NCBI GenBank assembly: GCA_013388755.1
Contig: JACAEQ010000042.1
Location: forward strand, 1 to 46,952
Direction: 5' to 3'
Length of the DNA: 46,952 nt
Source of the DNA: Chloroflexota bacterium
GTDB taxonomy: Bacteria; Chloroflexota; Chloroflexia; Chloroflexales; Roseiflexaceae
The notes beneath the pieces are model-generated. The model worked only from the letters and a program-made list of their open reading frames with translations. It was not told the DNA's origin and ran no database searches. Of the stretch, positions 32,049 to 40,600 are shown piece after piece. A program made the translations under genes and the position numbers. Each line of letters starts with the position of its first letter. Positions within the stretch are counted from its first letter, which is position 1.

Positions 32049-33170
32049 TTACCCGAGCCGTAATCCGGGATTGACGTCCAGATCCCATCCATCCTGCCGG
32101 CCAACGTCGAAGCGATAGAACGCCGCCGCTCCGATCATGGCGGCATTGTCGGTGCAGAGTGCAACTGGCGGTACACGCACGCCCACTGGCGCGCGCCGCT
32201 GGAGTTCTTCGCGTAGCCGCACATTGGCCGCCACGCCACCCGCCAGCAGTATTTCGGTTGCACCATATGCGCGCGCCGCTTCCACGGTCTTCGTTACCAG
32301 AACGTCAACGACCGATTCCTGGAACGCGCGCGCCAGCCGGGCCACAAATGCCGGCGAGAGGCGTGGTGGCCCGCCTGCCTGACTCACCGGCGGCGCACCG
32401 CCACTCTTTGGCCCTGATCCGCGCCGGCCGGTAGCGCCTTTCGCCGCACCGACCTGGAGCGATGCTTCACGCGCCTCGTGCTCACGGATCTGGTGCAACA
32501 CGGCGGTTTTCAGGCCGCTGAAGGAAAAATCGTAGCTGTCGCGCAACCAGGCGCGTGGCAGGGTCACACCGCCAGGCGCATCCGCGGCGGCCTGCTGGAT
32601 CGCCGGCCCGCCGGGGAAGCCAAGCCCCATCAGGCGCGCCACCTTGTCAAATGCCTCACCGGCAGCATCGTCACGCGTCTGGCCGAGCATCCGGTAACAG
32701 CCATGATCCTCGAGCAGTGCCAGCAGTGTGTGGCCGCCGCTCACCACCAGCGCTATCAGCGGGAACTGCGGCTCACCCGATTGTTCGCCGGCCAGCAACC
32801 AGTTGGCGTAGATATGCGCCTCGATATGGTTCACGCCAACAAACGGCAGGTTGCGAATCCAGGCGATGGCCTTGGCGGCATTCAGACCAGTCATTAACGC
32901 GCCTGCCAGACCGGGGCCATAGGTCGCGGCGACGGCGTGGATGTCGTTCCAGCCGCCAGGTAGCGGTTGCAGCGCCTCGCGCACCACAGCATCGAGCGCC
33001 AGAATATGCTGGCGCGACGCCACCTCGGGCACGATGCCCCCATAGCGGCGATGCTCGTCAAGCTGCGACGCGACAACGTTGGAAATGATCGTGCGCCCGC
33101 CACGAACAACGGCCGCGGCCGTTTCGTCACACGATGTCTCGAGCGCCAGAATCGTAAAGTGTGCGTCCAC
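32049..33170 (-). CDS. tsaD: tRNA threonylcarbamoyladenosine transferase TsaD
   Basis: A 373-residue ASKHA-fold enzyme that transfers the threonylcarbamoyl group to A37 of ANN-decoding tRNAs, with TsaB/TsaE (not seen here). ILALETSCDETAAAVV at the start, the metal histidines in VNHIEAHIYANWL (His115, His119), VVSGGHT and the later LLAGGVAANVRLREEL and CTDNAAMIGAAAF are all present. A low-complexity Gly/Pro/Lys insertion (about 241-270) lies between the two lobes. GTG start at 33170 with TAGGTG before it. The length is slightly above the usual 335-345 because of that insertion. Confidence 0.96.
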   Translation of the reverse strand: MDAHFTILALETSCDETAAAVVRGGRTIISNVVASQLDEHRRYGGIVPEVASRQHILALDAVVREALQPLPGGWNDIHAVAATYGPGLAGALMTGLNAAKAIAWIRNLPFVGVNHIEAHIYANWLLAGEQSGEPQFPLIALVVSGGHTLLALLEDHGCYRMLGQTRDDAAGEAFDKVARLMGLGFPGGPAIQQAAADAPGGVTLPRAWLRDSYDFSFSGLKTAVLHQIREHEAREASLQVGAAKGATGRRGSGPKSGGAPPVSQAGGPPRLSPAFVARLARAFQESVVDVLVTKTVEAARAYGATEILLAGGVAANVRLREELQRRAPVGVRVPPVALCTDNAAMIGAAAFYRFDVGRQDGWDLDVNPGLRLG

Positions 33171-33204
33171 CTAGACCCAATACCTTTCAAATAAGCTCTT
33201 CGCC

Positions 33205-33288
33205 CCCACCCCAGCCCGCCCCCGCTGGGGGCGAGAGCCCGACTCCTCCCCCCAGCGGGGAGAGGTTGGGTGGGGGGCTGTGCGGTGC
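33205..33288. repeat. GC-rich intergenic repeat, copy B
   Basis: Second copy of the repeat at 19881-19949, longer by an internal block (GGGGAGAGGTTGGGT). It lies between iolE and tsaD on a stretch free of genes. Confidence 0.75.
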
Positions 33289-33316
33289 ATAACGCCGTAT
33301 TTGCAAGGTATTGCAC

Positions 33317-34225
33317 CTAGACCCCTAGCCCGCGGAGATAATCGCGCGCTGCTGTCATGCCTTCCAGCGGCGTGCGCCCAAGCGCATCCCGCTCGCCGAG
33401 CATGTCCTGCTCCACCACGGCCCAGCCATGATAACCACGCGCCTGTAGATCCGCGACACAGCCGGCAATATCGGCAATACCCTGCCCCAGCGCCGTGAAG
33501 ACGCCATGCGCCACGGCTGCGACGAAGCTCCAACCCTCGCTCCGCGCCTGTGCCAGCCGGTCGCCGTCGATATCTTTCAAATGAACGTATGGAATACGCT
33601 CGCCCAGTGTGGCCAGCGCCTCGCGCGGATCGCCGCCGCCGTAGACATAGTGCCCTGTGTCGAGACAGACACCCAGCACCTCCGCGCTGGTTCGGCGCAG
33701 CAATTCGCCCAGCTCCGCCGGCGTTTCAACATATGTACCGGCGTGGTGATGAAACACTGCCTGCACGCCGAGATCCCGGCAACGCAGCGCCAGGTGTTCG
33801 ATCGCTGCCGCCGCCGCCGCCCATCCGGCAGCGTCGAGACCGGCACTACCGTCCGGCGGTACGCGACCGGCGAGGGCGGCACGGCACGTATCGCCGGCAG
33901 ATGCGAGCACTATGTAGCGGGCGCCCAGCGTAGCCAGCAAACGCGCAATCTGGAATACCTCGCTGGCCGCCGCCGGGAACGCCGCCATATCGTGGATTGG
34001 CAGTGGTACAAACGCTGATGCCAGCACCAGACCGCGCGCTTCGAGCGCTGCGCGCAACTCGTCAGCTCCAGCCGGGTAGTAGCCATACGGGCCAAGTTCC
34101 GTTGCGGCATAACCAGCGCGCACGATCTCGTCCATCACCTGCTGCCAGGGCAGGCGCGGCACACCTTCCGCTACCTCGGTGATCCCCCACGAAACGGGCG
34201 CCGCCGCAAGATAGATCGTACTCAT
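33317..34225 (-). CDS. iolE: Inosose dehydratase-like sugar isomerase (IolE)
   Basis: A 302-residue AP-endonuclease-2-fold TIM barrel. It fits IolE, which dehydrates scyllo-inosose (2-keto-myo-inositol) in myo-inositol breakdown: APVSWGITEV at the start, GYAATELGPYGYYP, VFHHHAGTYVE, VCLDTGHYVYGGGDP, PYVHLKDIDG and AVVEQDM contain the metal and substrate residues. The gene begins 8 bases after iolD ends, with a weak ribosome site, so translation is likely coupled. IolD adjacency makes the assignment strong. No iolG, iolB, iolC or regulator lies in the window. The rest of the pathway must be elsewhere. Confidence 0.87.
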   Translation of the reverse strand: MSTIYLAAAPVSWGITEVAEGVPRLPWQQVMDEIVRAGYAATELGPYGYYPAGADELRAALEARGLVLASAFVPLPIHDMAAFPAAASEVFQIARLLATLGARYIVLASAGDTCRAALAGRVPPDGSAGLDAAGWAAAAAAIEHLALRCRDLGVQAVFHHHAGTYVETPAELGELLRRTSAEVLGVCLDTGHYVYGGGDPREALATLGERIPYVHLKDIDGDRLAQARSEGWSFVAAVAHGVFTALGQGIADIAGCVADLQARGYHGWAVVEQDMLGERDALGRTPLEGMTAARDYLRGLGV

Positions 34226-34233
34226 GACGGTCT

Positions 34234-36096
34234 CTACAGATAATAACGCTTCCGCGCGCGCATCTGTTCATAGATCGAGCGCGCCGCGCGCGCCGATTCG
34301 ACGTCGGCGACCTCCGCGACCGGCACATCCCACCAGGCCTCATAGCCGGGAACACGTTGCTCGCGATCGACCTCGACAGCAATCACCACCGTGCGGTCAA
34401 CGCTGCGCGCGTCAACGAGCGCCTGTTGCAGATCGGCCACCGTTGCCGCACGAAAGACATGCGCTCCCAGGCTGGCCGCGTTTGCCGCCAGATCCACCGG
34501 CAGATAGTCACCCTGCAGTTGCCCCGTCGCATCGCGGTAGCGATACTGGGTACCAAACCCTTGCACGCCGACGCTGGCCGAAAGCCCGCCAATGCTACTA
34601 TAGCCATGGTTGTCCAGCAACACAATCGTCAGCTTCAATCCTTCCTGCACCGATGTAACAATCTCGCTGTTCATCATCAGGTACGAGCCGTCACCAACCA
34701 TGACATAGACCTCGCGCGAGGGATCGGCCAGTTTGACCCCCAGGCCGCCGGCGATTTCGTATCCCATACACGAATAGCCATACTCCAGGTGATACCCGCG
34801 TGGATCGCGCGTGCGCCAGAGTTTGTGCAGATCGCCTGGCAGGCTGCCGGCGGCGCAGACCACGACATCACGTGGCCCGGAAGCAGCATTCACCGCACCG
34901 ATCACTTCGCCCTGGCTGATTGGCGGACCATGCTCCAGGTGATAGATCCGTTCGACTTCGGCATCCCATTCCTGGTTGAATTGCGCTGCACGGCTGCGGT
35001 ATTCCGCGCCAGTATCGTAGCCTTCGAGTATGGCGGCAAGTTCTTCAAGCGTGACGCGCGCATCCGCTGTCAGCGGCAACGCGCCATGCTTGGCGGTATC
35101 AAACTCTGCAACATTGATAGCAATGAAGCGCACCTCGGGATGCTGGAACGCGGTCTTCGAGGCGGTCGTGAAATCGCTCAGTCGCGTGCCGACGGCGATC
35201 ACCAGGTCTGCATCGCGCGCCATACGATTCGCGCCAGGGGTGCCGGTCACACCGATCGCGCCCAGGTTCAGCGGGTGATTGTATGGCAACGCACCCTTGC
35301 CGGCCTGCGTTTCACCCACCGGGATGCCCGCCTGCGTGACAAATTGCATCAACGCAGCGGTCGCATCGCTATAGTGGACACCGCCACCAGCAATGATCAG
35401 CGGCGCCTTGCTGGAGCGAATCAGGCTGGCGGCACGCTGCAGCAGCGCCACATCAGCACGTGGGCGTGGCACGATCCAGGTTCGTGGTTCGAAGAGCGTC
35501 TCAGGGAAATCAAATGCTTCCGCCTGGACGTCCTGCGGCAGCGCAATCGTTACTGCACCGGTCTCGGCAGGCGACGTCAGTACACGCATGGCCTCAGGCA
35601 ATGACGCGATCAACTGCTCTGGCCGGTTGATCCGATCCCAGTAGCGCGATACCGGGCGAAAGCAATCATTGACCGAGCCATCCTGCGTGCGCGGGTCCTC
35701 CAGTTGCTGCAACACCGGCGCAACCGAGCGATTGGCAAAGATATCGCCAGGGAGGAGCAATACCGGCAACCGGTTCACCGTTGCGAGTGCAGCGCCAGTC
35801 ACCATGTTGGTAGCGCCCGGGCCAATCGACGAGGTACACGCCAGCGTGCGCATACGATTGGCATGTTTGGCAAAGGCCGCCGCCGTGTGCACCATCGCCT
35901 GTTCGTTCCGCGTCTGGTAATACCGCAACGAGTCGGCGCGCTGATGGAGCGCCTGGCCAAGCCCGGCGACGTTGCCATGGCCGAAAATGCCGAACACGCC
36001 GCCGAAGAATCGCTGGCGTTCGCCGTCGCGTTCGACATACTGTTGTTCGAGAAAGGCGACCAGCGCCTGTGCCATTGTGAGCCGGCGTCGCTGCAT
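34234..36096 (-). CDS. iolD: 3D-(3,5/4)-trihydroxycyclohexane-1,2-dione hydrolase (IolD)
   Basis: A 620-residue thiamine-diphosphate enzyme that opens the ring of the IolE product, giving 5-deoxyglucuronate. IolD-specific FGIFGHGNVAGLGQAL lies near residue 34, followed by CTSSIGPGATNMVTGAA, the central LPLTADA region and the ThDP-binding VGDGSYLMMNSEIVTSVQEG. Length is near the family's 640. AAAGGAGG, seven bases before the ATG, overlaps the stop codon of the small membrane protein upstream, suggesting coupling. With iolE it sits at the end of the mre/PBP2 gene run, an unusual place for catabolic genes. Confidence 0.92.
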   Translation of the reverse strand: MQRRRLTMAQALVAFLEQQYVERDGERQRFFGGVFGIFGHGNVAGLGQALHQRADSLRYYQTRNEQAMVHTAAAFAKHANRMRTLACTSSIGPGATNMVTGAALATVNRLPVLLLPGDIFANRSVAPVLQQLEDPRTQDGSVNDCFRPVSRYWDRINRPEQLIASLPEAMRVLTSPAETGAVTIALPQDVQAEAFDFPETLFEPRTWIVPRPRADVALLQRAASLIRSSKAPLIIAGGGVHYSDATAALMQFVTQAGIPVGETQAGKGALPYNHPLNLGAIGVTGTPGANRMARDADLVIAVGTRLSDFTTASKTAFQHPEVRFIAINVAEFDTAKHGALPLTADARVTLEELAAILEGYDTGAEYRSRAAQFNQEWDAEVERIYHLEHGPPISQGEVIGAVNAASGPRDVVVCAAGSLPGDLHKLWRTRDPRGYHLEYGYSCMGYEIAGGLGVKLADPSREVYVMVGDGSYLMMNSEIVTSVQEGLKLTIVLLDNHGYSSIGGLSASVGVQGFGTQYRYRDATGQLQGDYLPVDLAANAASLGAHVFRAATVADLQQALVDARSVDRTVVIAVEVDREQRVPGYEAWWDVPVAEVADVESARAARSIYEQMRARKRYYL

Positions 36097-36109
36097 AGGG
36101 CAGCCTCCT

Positions 36110-36418
36110 TTATGAGCGCGATGCGCGGCGGGTACGCCAGGCGATCAGCGCAATCAGCGCCGCAATCACCGGCAGACTCGCCAGCCAGTAGGGAAAGAGG
36201 GGCGCGGCGCCGCCGGGCATGACGCCCCGGCGCCCGCCCCAGGGCGTCACCGTCGGCGTCACGTCGGGCGCGGCAACCCCGGCCAGAGCCGCCGGCGGCA
36301 TCATGATTGCCACAGCGATTATCATGATCACGATCGCCGTGATTGCGATCAGCGCCAGTGCAAGATGACGGCGCCGGAGACCGGCTGTCCCGGCGCCCTG
36401 CTGCATCAACACGGGCAT
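36110..36418 (-). CDS. Small two-helix membrane protein
   Basis: A 102-residue protein of unknown family. Two hydrophobic stretches, HLALALIAITAIVIMIIAVAIMM (about 16-40) and a C-terminal PYWLASLPVIAALIALIAW ending in basic RTRRASRS. Between them is a Pro/Thr/Gly-rich 35-residue loop with TPTVTPWGG. ATG at 36418 has GGGAG/AGGAT upstream; the open frame reaches 36463 at the PBP2 stop. Its TAA overlaps the iolD ribosome site, so it bridges PBP2 and iolD in one transcription unit. Topology predicts both ends inside or a hairpin. Confidence 0.65.
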   Translation of the reverse strand: MPVLMQQGAGTAGLRRRHLALALIAITAIVIMIIAVAIMMPPAALAGVAAPDVTPTVTPWGGRRGVMPGGAAPLFPYWLASLPVIAALIALIAWRTRRASRS

Positions 36419-36462
36419 GATCCTGTCTCCCTCTCTCCGGCCGCGGTACGCTTCTGGTCGCA

Positions 36463-39033
36463 TCAGCGCCCACTCGGATGCTGGATCGTGCTGAGATCGG
36501 CGGGTGGTGGCGTTATGACCGGGGGCGGCAACCGCGGCATGTCCTGCTGGCAGCCGCGTGGCAGCGGATCTGGCGGCGTCACACCGAAGTACGCCTGCAT
36601 GATCTGCGTCACTGCCGGCACAGCAATCGTCGCTGAACCATCATTCATGTCACCTGCTCCCTCGACCAGCACCAGCACCTCGATCTGTGGATCATCGTAT
36701 GGCGCAAAACCCACGAACCAGGCATGGCTCTGGCGCACCTCACGGGTACCACGCCCATCAGGACTGGGGATCGTGATCACCGGGCCAAACTCGGCCGTTC
36801 CGGTTTTGCCAGCGATGCTCAGACCGGAGCACTGATCGCGCGCGGCAACATTTGACCCCTCCGTAACCGAAAGGCGCATGCCCTCGCGCACGATCTGCAG
36901 GTATTGCGGATCGACCGGGATGCGCCGGATCGGTTCTGGTGCTATTTCACGCATCAGGTTCCCACTCGGATCCGTAATCGCCCTGACGATCTGCGGCCGG
37001 TACAACTCGCCGCCGTTGGCAATCGCCGCGCTGGCGGCAACCAGTTGCAGCGGGGTAACTTCCAGATTTCCCTGGCCAATGGCAGCATTGTACGTATCGC
37101 CCGTTGTCCAGGCGGCACGCATGGCCTGTTGCTTCCATGCCGGCGTCGGGACACGTCCCGCTTCCTCCGCCACCAGCCGGATACCGGTCGGCTCCCCCAG
37201 ACCGAACCAGCCCAGCCCTTCCGCAAGAGCACCGATCCCCAATCCTTTGTCTATCGTCTGTTCCTCCGGTTTGAGATTCACCACATTCTCGCGATTGCCG
37301 CCGGCAATCGACATGAAGAAGATGTTCGACGACACTTTCAGCGCCTCACGCACATCAATCATGCCATTGTCGCGTAATGAGGCATTCACGTACTGGTAGA
37401 CGACCCCGGCAACGAATTGATCTTCCACGAGCAACTTACCAGGATCGCGTATCTTCGTATCAGCGGTGATCACACCCTTTTGCAGGGCAATGGCGGCATC
37501 AAACTGCTTGAGTGTTGATCCGGGCGGATACTGACCGCTGATGGCACGATTCGTCTGGAGCGAGAGGCGGGCAAGTTCCTTCTGCTTCGCAGGGTCCTGC
37601 GGGAAGAAAAGTTCCTGCAGCTCGGCGGCGCGCGAAGGATCCCAGATATTGTTATCGTATGCCGGCCAGTTCACCAGGGCCAGAATACGCCCCGTTTTTA
37701 CTTCCATCACAATCGCCACACCGCTGCGTATCGGGTTGTAGTCGCGCTTGTAGGCGAAGCGATCCGGCATGGCCTGGCGGCGTCGCTCACTTTCATCGAT
37801 CCAGTTGCGCAGGATCTGTTCCGTCTGGCGCTGTAACGGCACATCAATGGTCAACACCAGGTTGCTTCCATCCTGCGGCGCCTGAACGACCTCCGGAGGG
37901 CGCACCAGGCGGCCATAGGCATCAACAACAACTTCCTGCATACCGAGCCGGCCACGAAGTTCGGCCTCGTAGCTTGCTTCGACACCGAACTTGCCGATCC
38001 GGTCCTCGGGCAGATAGCGCGGCAACCCGAGTTCAAAGGGGTTGACCTGTTTCTGAATGATGCCGCACTCGATCGAGTGGCCAATCGAGTCCAGCAACCC
38101 GATCACCCATGATCGCGCCGGATTCTGGCGTACCAGTTCGCACTCATTGACTCGCCCGATGTAGCCGAGCACGTAAGAGAGGGATGGTATCTCAGAGCTG
38201 AGGGTGTACCGCCGGCGGTAATCCTGTTCGATCACGACACCCGGCAGGCTCGCCTGATTTTCGCGGAGCACCAGCGCAATATCGCGTGGAACATCCTCGC
38301 GTATCTTGAGCGTTTGATAGCCAGGAATGTTGGCCAGCTCAACCTGTGTGGCAATAGGATTCGTGAGTGTCACCGTATCGCTGTAGGCGGTTGCCAGGCG
38401 TAATGCGCCGAGCGTCAGTGACGGCGGAACATCAATATCCAGCCAGGACGCCACGCTCGCCGAGGAGGCAGCCACGCCGCGAGACAGACGCAGCGCGTCA
38501 TTGCGCAAGGCATCATCGGATTGCAGTGCCGGCGCCATAAGCGCCGGCGCCGCCTGGTCATCACCCTCGCTGGTCGTATCTTGCGACACGCCGGGTACGT
38601 CACCGGGCGAAGCGCTGCGCGCGCGCGCGCGTGCAATCGTTACGGCACCGAGGCCCTGCAGTAGATCGCTACGCAGGATCGGGTCACGATCCAGCGCGCT
38701 TGCCGGCGAAATCGTCAGGGTACTGGTGATGCCAAGCGCCTGGCCAAGATGAGCAAACACGCGCGCGCGCGCCGCCGGGTCGGACGGCAAATCGGACGGC
38801 CGGATGGCAGCCGTATAGATCGGAACCGTCTGGGCAAGGAGGGTTTCGCCGTCGGCGGCATAGATCTCACCGCGCAGAGGGCGCACCGGCAGATAGCGGG
38901 TCACGCGCACTTCGGTTCGATAGCGAAACCGATCGGCCTCTGCGTCAACAAGTTGCAACTGGTATAACCGTCCGATAAGAACGGCAAAGATCAGCAACAC
39001 AACAACTTTGAGGCCAAGCGTGCGAGTCATCAT
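36463..39033 (-). CDS. mrdA: Penicillin-binding protein 2 (elongation transpeptidase)
   Basis: An 856-residue class B PBP for side-wall synthesis with the Mre proteins. One N-terminal helix (LGLKVVVLLIFAVLIGRLYQL), a dimer/pedestal domain and a transpeptidase domain with the three catalytic motifs: STLK (Ser506, Lys509), SSN (568-570) and KTGT (743-746). The N-terminal part is longer than in E. coli PBP2 (633 residues), with an Ala/Ser/Asp-rich stretch (about 135-190) that looks like disordered insertion. ATG at 39033 (or the adjacent one at 39030) starts MMTRTLGLK; no good ribosome site is seen. It lies 31 bases after mreD and precedes the small membrane protein. Confidence 0.93.
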   Translation of the reverse strand: MMTRTLGLKVVVLLIFAVLIGRLYQLQLVDAEADRFRYRTEVRVTRYLPVRPLRGEIYAADGETLLAQTVPIYTAAIRPSDLPSDPAARARVFAHLGQALGITSTLTISPASALDRDPILRSDLLQGLGAVTIARARARSASPGDVPGVSQDTTSEGDDQAAPALMAPALQSDDALRNDALRLSRGVAASSASVASWLDIDVPPSLTLGALRLATAYSDTVTLTNPIATQVELANIPGYQTLKIREDVPRDIALVLRENQASLPGVVIEQDYRRRYTLSSEIPSLSYVLGYIGRVNECELVRQNPARSWVIGLLDSIGHSIECGIIQKQVNPFELGLPRYLPEDRIGKFGVEASYEAELRGRLGMQEVVVDAYGRLVRPPEVVQAPQDGSNLVLTIDVPLQRQTEQILRNWIDESERRRQAMPDRFAYKRDYNPIRSGVAIVMEVKTGRILALVNWPAYDNNIWDPSRAAELQELFFPQDPAKQKELARLSLQTNRAISGQYPPGSTLKQFDAAIALQKGVITADTKIRDPGKLLVEDQFVAGVVYQYVNASLRDNGMIDVREALKVSSNIFFMSIAGGNRENVVNLKPEEQTIDKGLGIGALAEGLGWFGLGEPTGIRLVAEEAGRVPTPAWKQQAMRAAWTTGDTYNAAIGQGNLEVTPLQLVAASAAIANGGELYRPQIVRAITDPSGNLMREIAPEPIRRIPVDPQYLQIVREGMRLSVTEGSNVAARDQCSGLSIAGKTGTAEFGPVITIPSPDGRGTREVRQSHAWFVGFAPYDDPQIEVLVLVEGAGDMNDGSATIAVPAVTQIMQAYFGVTPPDPLPRGCQQDMPRLPPPVITPPPADLSTIQHPSGR

Positions 39034-39064
39034 GACGACTGGCGGCGAGTCAAGCGAATGGCCA

Positions 39065-39604
39065 TCAGTAGACGTCCACCGGCACACTCCGTCGCGTTCG
39101 CTCCTGATTCCAGCGCAGCGCCATATACAGCGGCAACGCAGGCGTCAGCACGATCAGTATATCGGGAAGGGCGGCATACAGCGCATAGACCGCTGGCTCG
39201 AAGCCGGCCACGAACAGCGCGGTGAGCAGCGCATACACGGTATGATACGCCAGCCCACCCAGCGCGACACCGGCGATCGGCACGAGCCAGTTACCACGGC
39301 GGAATCGCGCCAGGGGCCATGTGGCCACAACAACGCCGGCGAGCAGTGCCAGGGAATGGCTACCCAGCAAACTCATGGCGCAGAGATCGAGCGCCAGGCC
39401 GCCATAGAATGACCAGCGTGCCGCCGGCGCCGTTCCTGCCACCAGGCCATGGCACACCGCCAGCAGCAACATCAGGTTTGGCGCCACGCCCGACAGGCGC
39501 GGCAGCAGTGTTGTCTGCGCCAGCGCCACAACCAGCAATGCCAGCATCAATGCCAGTTCGCGCGCGACAATCTCTTCTACTCGTTGCCGTCGAGAATGAC
39601 CCAT
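39065..39604 (-). CDS. mreD: Rod shape-determining protein MreD
   Basis: A 179-residue integral membrane protein with about five helices (LALMLALLVVALAQTTLLP, LLLAVCHGLVAGT and others) and the MreD-like NLMLLLAVCHGLVAG segment. MreD is poorly conserved, so position between mreC and PBP2 carries much of the assignment. The ATG lies 28 bases inside the end of mreC, so the two are translationally coupled. Helps position the elongasome. Confidence 0.85.
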   Translation of the reverse strand: MGHSRRQRVEEIVARELALMLALLVVALAQTTLLPRLSGVAPNLMLLLAVCHGLVAGTAPAARWSFYGGLALDLCAMSLLGSHSLALLAGVVVATWPLARFRRGNWLVPIAGVALGGLAYHTVYALLTALFVAGFEPAVYALYAALPDILIVLTPALPLYMALRWNQERTRRSVPVDVY

Positions 39605-40449
39605 GCGTACCGTACCCGGTCAGGATCGACAAACGGCCGCACGTCGGCGCTCTGGCCACGGCCGGTATAGTGGAGCGCTTCGATCGTGCCGATAGGAACA
39701 TCGGGCGGGATCGCGGCAAGCGGCAGATCACCGGCAAACTGCGCCGTCAATCCGGCAGTCACGACCGCATCGCCAACGGCAATCGCTGAATCGCGATCGA
39801 TCGAATCGAGCAGCAGGCGCGATCCGCGCTGCCACTGACCCTGCACCACGCCCCGCGCCACGCCGGTGTTGCGATAGACCTGCGCGCTCAATGTGCTGCT
39901 GTAGTCGGTAATCAGCAGCACCGAGGCGCTGCGCGGCCCTGCTTCCGCCACCACGCCGATCAGCGCCGGCGGGCTGCTCCCTTCACGGGCAATCACCGCC
40001 ATGCCGGGCCGAACTCCCTGCTCCGCGCCGACCGCCAGCAACGCCAGGCGTCGCCCGGCATCGGGGGTGATCGCTGCAACATCGGCGCCAAGCAACCGCC
40101 AGGGATGCGCCTGTTCGATTCGCACCTGCTCACGCAGGCGCGCATTTTCGAATGCCAGCGCTTCCGCCTGGATCAGGCGCGCCTTCAACGCGCTGTTCTC
40201 TTCCCGCAGCGCGGCCAGTTCCACCTGCAGCGCCTGATCGTTGCCAGGCGACCCGAACCGGTCAGCCGTACGTTTCAGCGCACTCAATGCCGGGCTAAGC
40301 AAGGTATCAGCCTGCGCCCGCAATGGCCCCAGCATGCCGGCCTGATCCGCAACCATCATGATCAGCGCAAGCAACCCCAGGGCAATCACCAGAAGTAACG
40401 AGCGCCTAGGCGCCTGGTGCATGGGGCGGTAGGAACGATCACGGATCAT
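39577..40449 (-). CDS. mreC: Rod shape-determining protein MreC
   Basis: A 290-residue single-pass protein linking MreB to the periplasmic synthesis enzymes. An N-terminal helix (LLLVIALGLLALIMMVA) precedes a coiled coil (ALQVELAALREENSALKARLIQAEALAFENARLREQV in parts) and the MreC beta domain (LLITDYSSTLSAQVYRNTGVARGVVQG). AGAGGATCT lies directly before the ATG at 40449; a TTG at 40467 and an ATG at 40422 are other options. A 151-base gap without recognised signals separates it from mreB. Confidence 0.92.
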   Translation of the reverse strand: MIRDRSYRPMHQAPRRSLLLVIALGLLALIMMVADQAGMLGPLRAQADTLLSPALSALKRTADRFGSPGNDQALQVELAALREENSALKARLIQAEALAFENARLREQVRIEQAHPWRLLGADVAAITPDAGRRLALLAVGAEQGVRPGMAVIAREGSSPPALIGVVAEAGPRSASVLLITDYSSTLSAQVYRNTGVARGVVQGQWQRGSRLLLDSIDRDSAIAVGDAVVTAGLTAQFAGDLPLAAIPPDVPIGTIEALHYTGRGQSADVRPFVDPDRVRYAWVILDGNE

Positions 40450-40600
40450 AGATCCTCTGGGCGACAATGAAGATTCACGCTGCCGCCTGGACGTATCACA
40501 ACAACCGGCGTTCGCCTGTCAGCCGCCACACGCAGCCAAGCCGCACATGGAGCCTGTTTCAATCGTGGTCGTACATCCGGCGCCGGTTGCCTGCGTGGCA

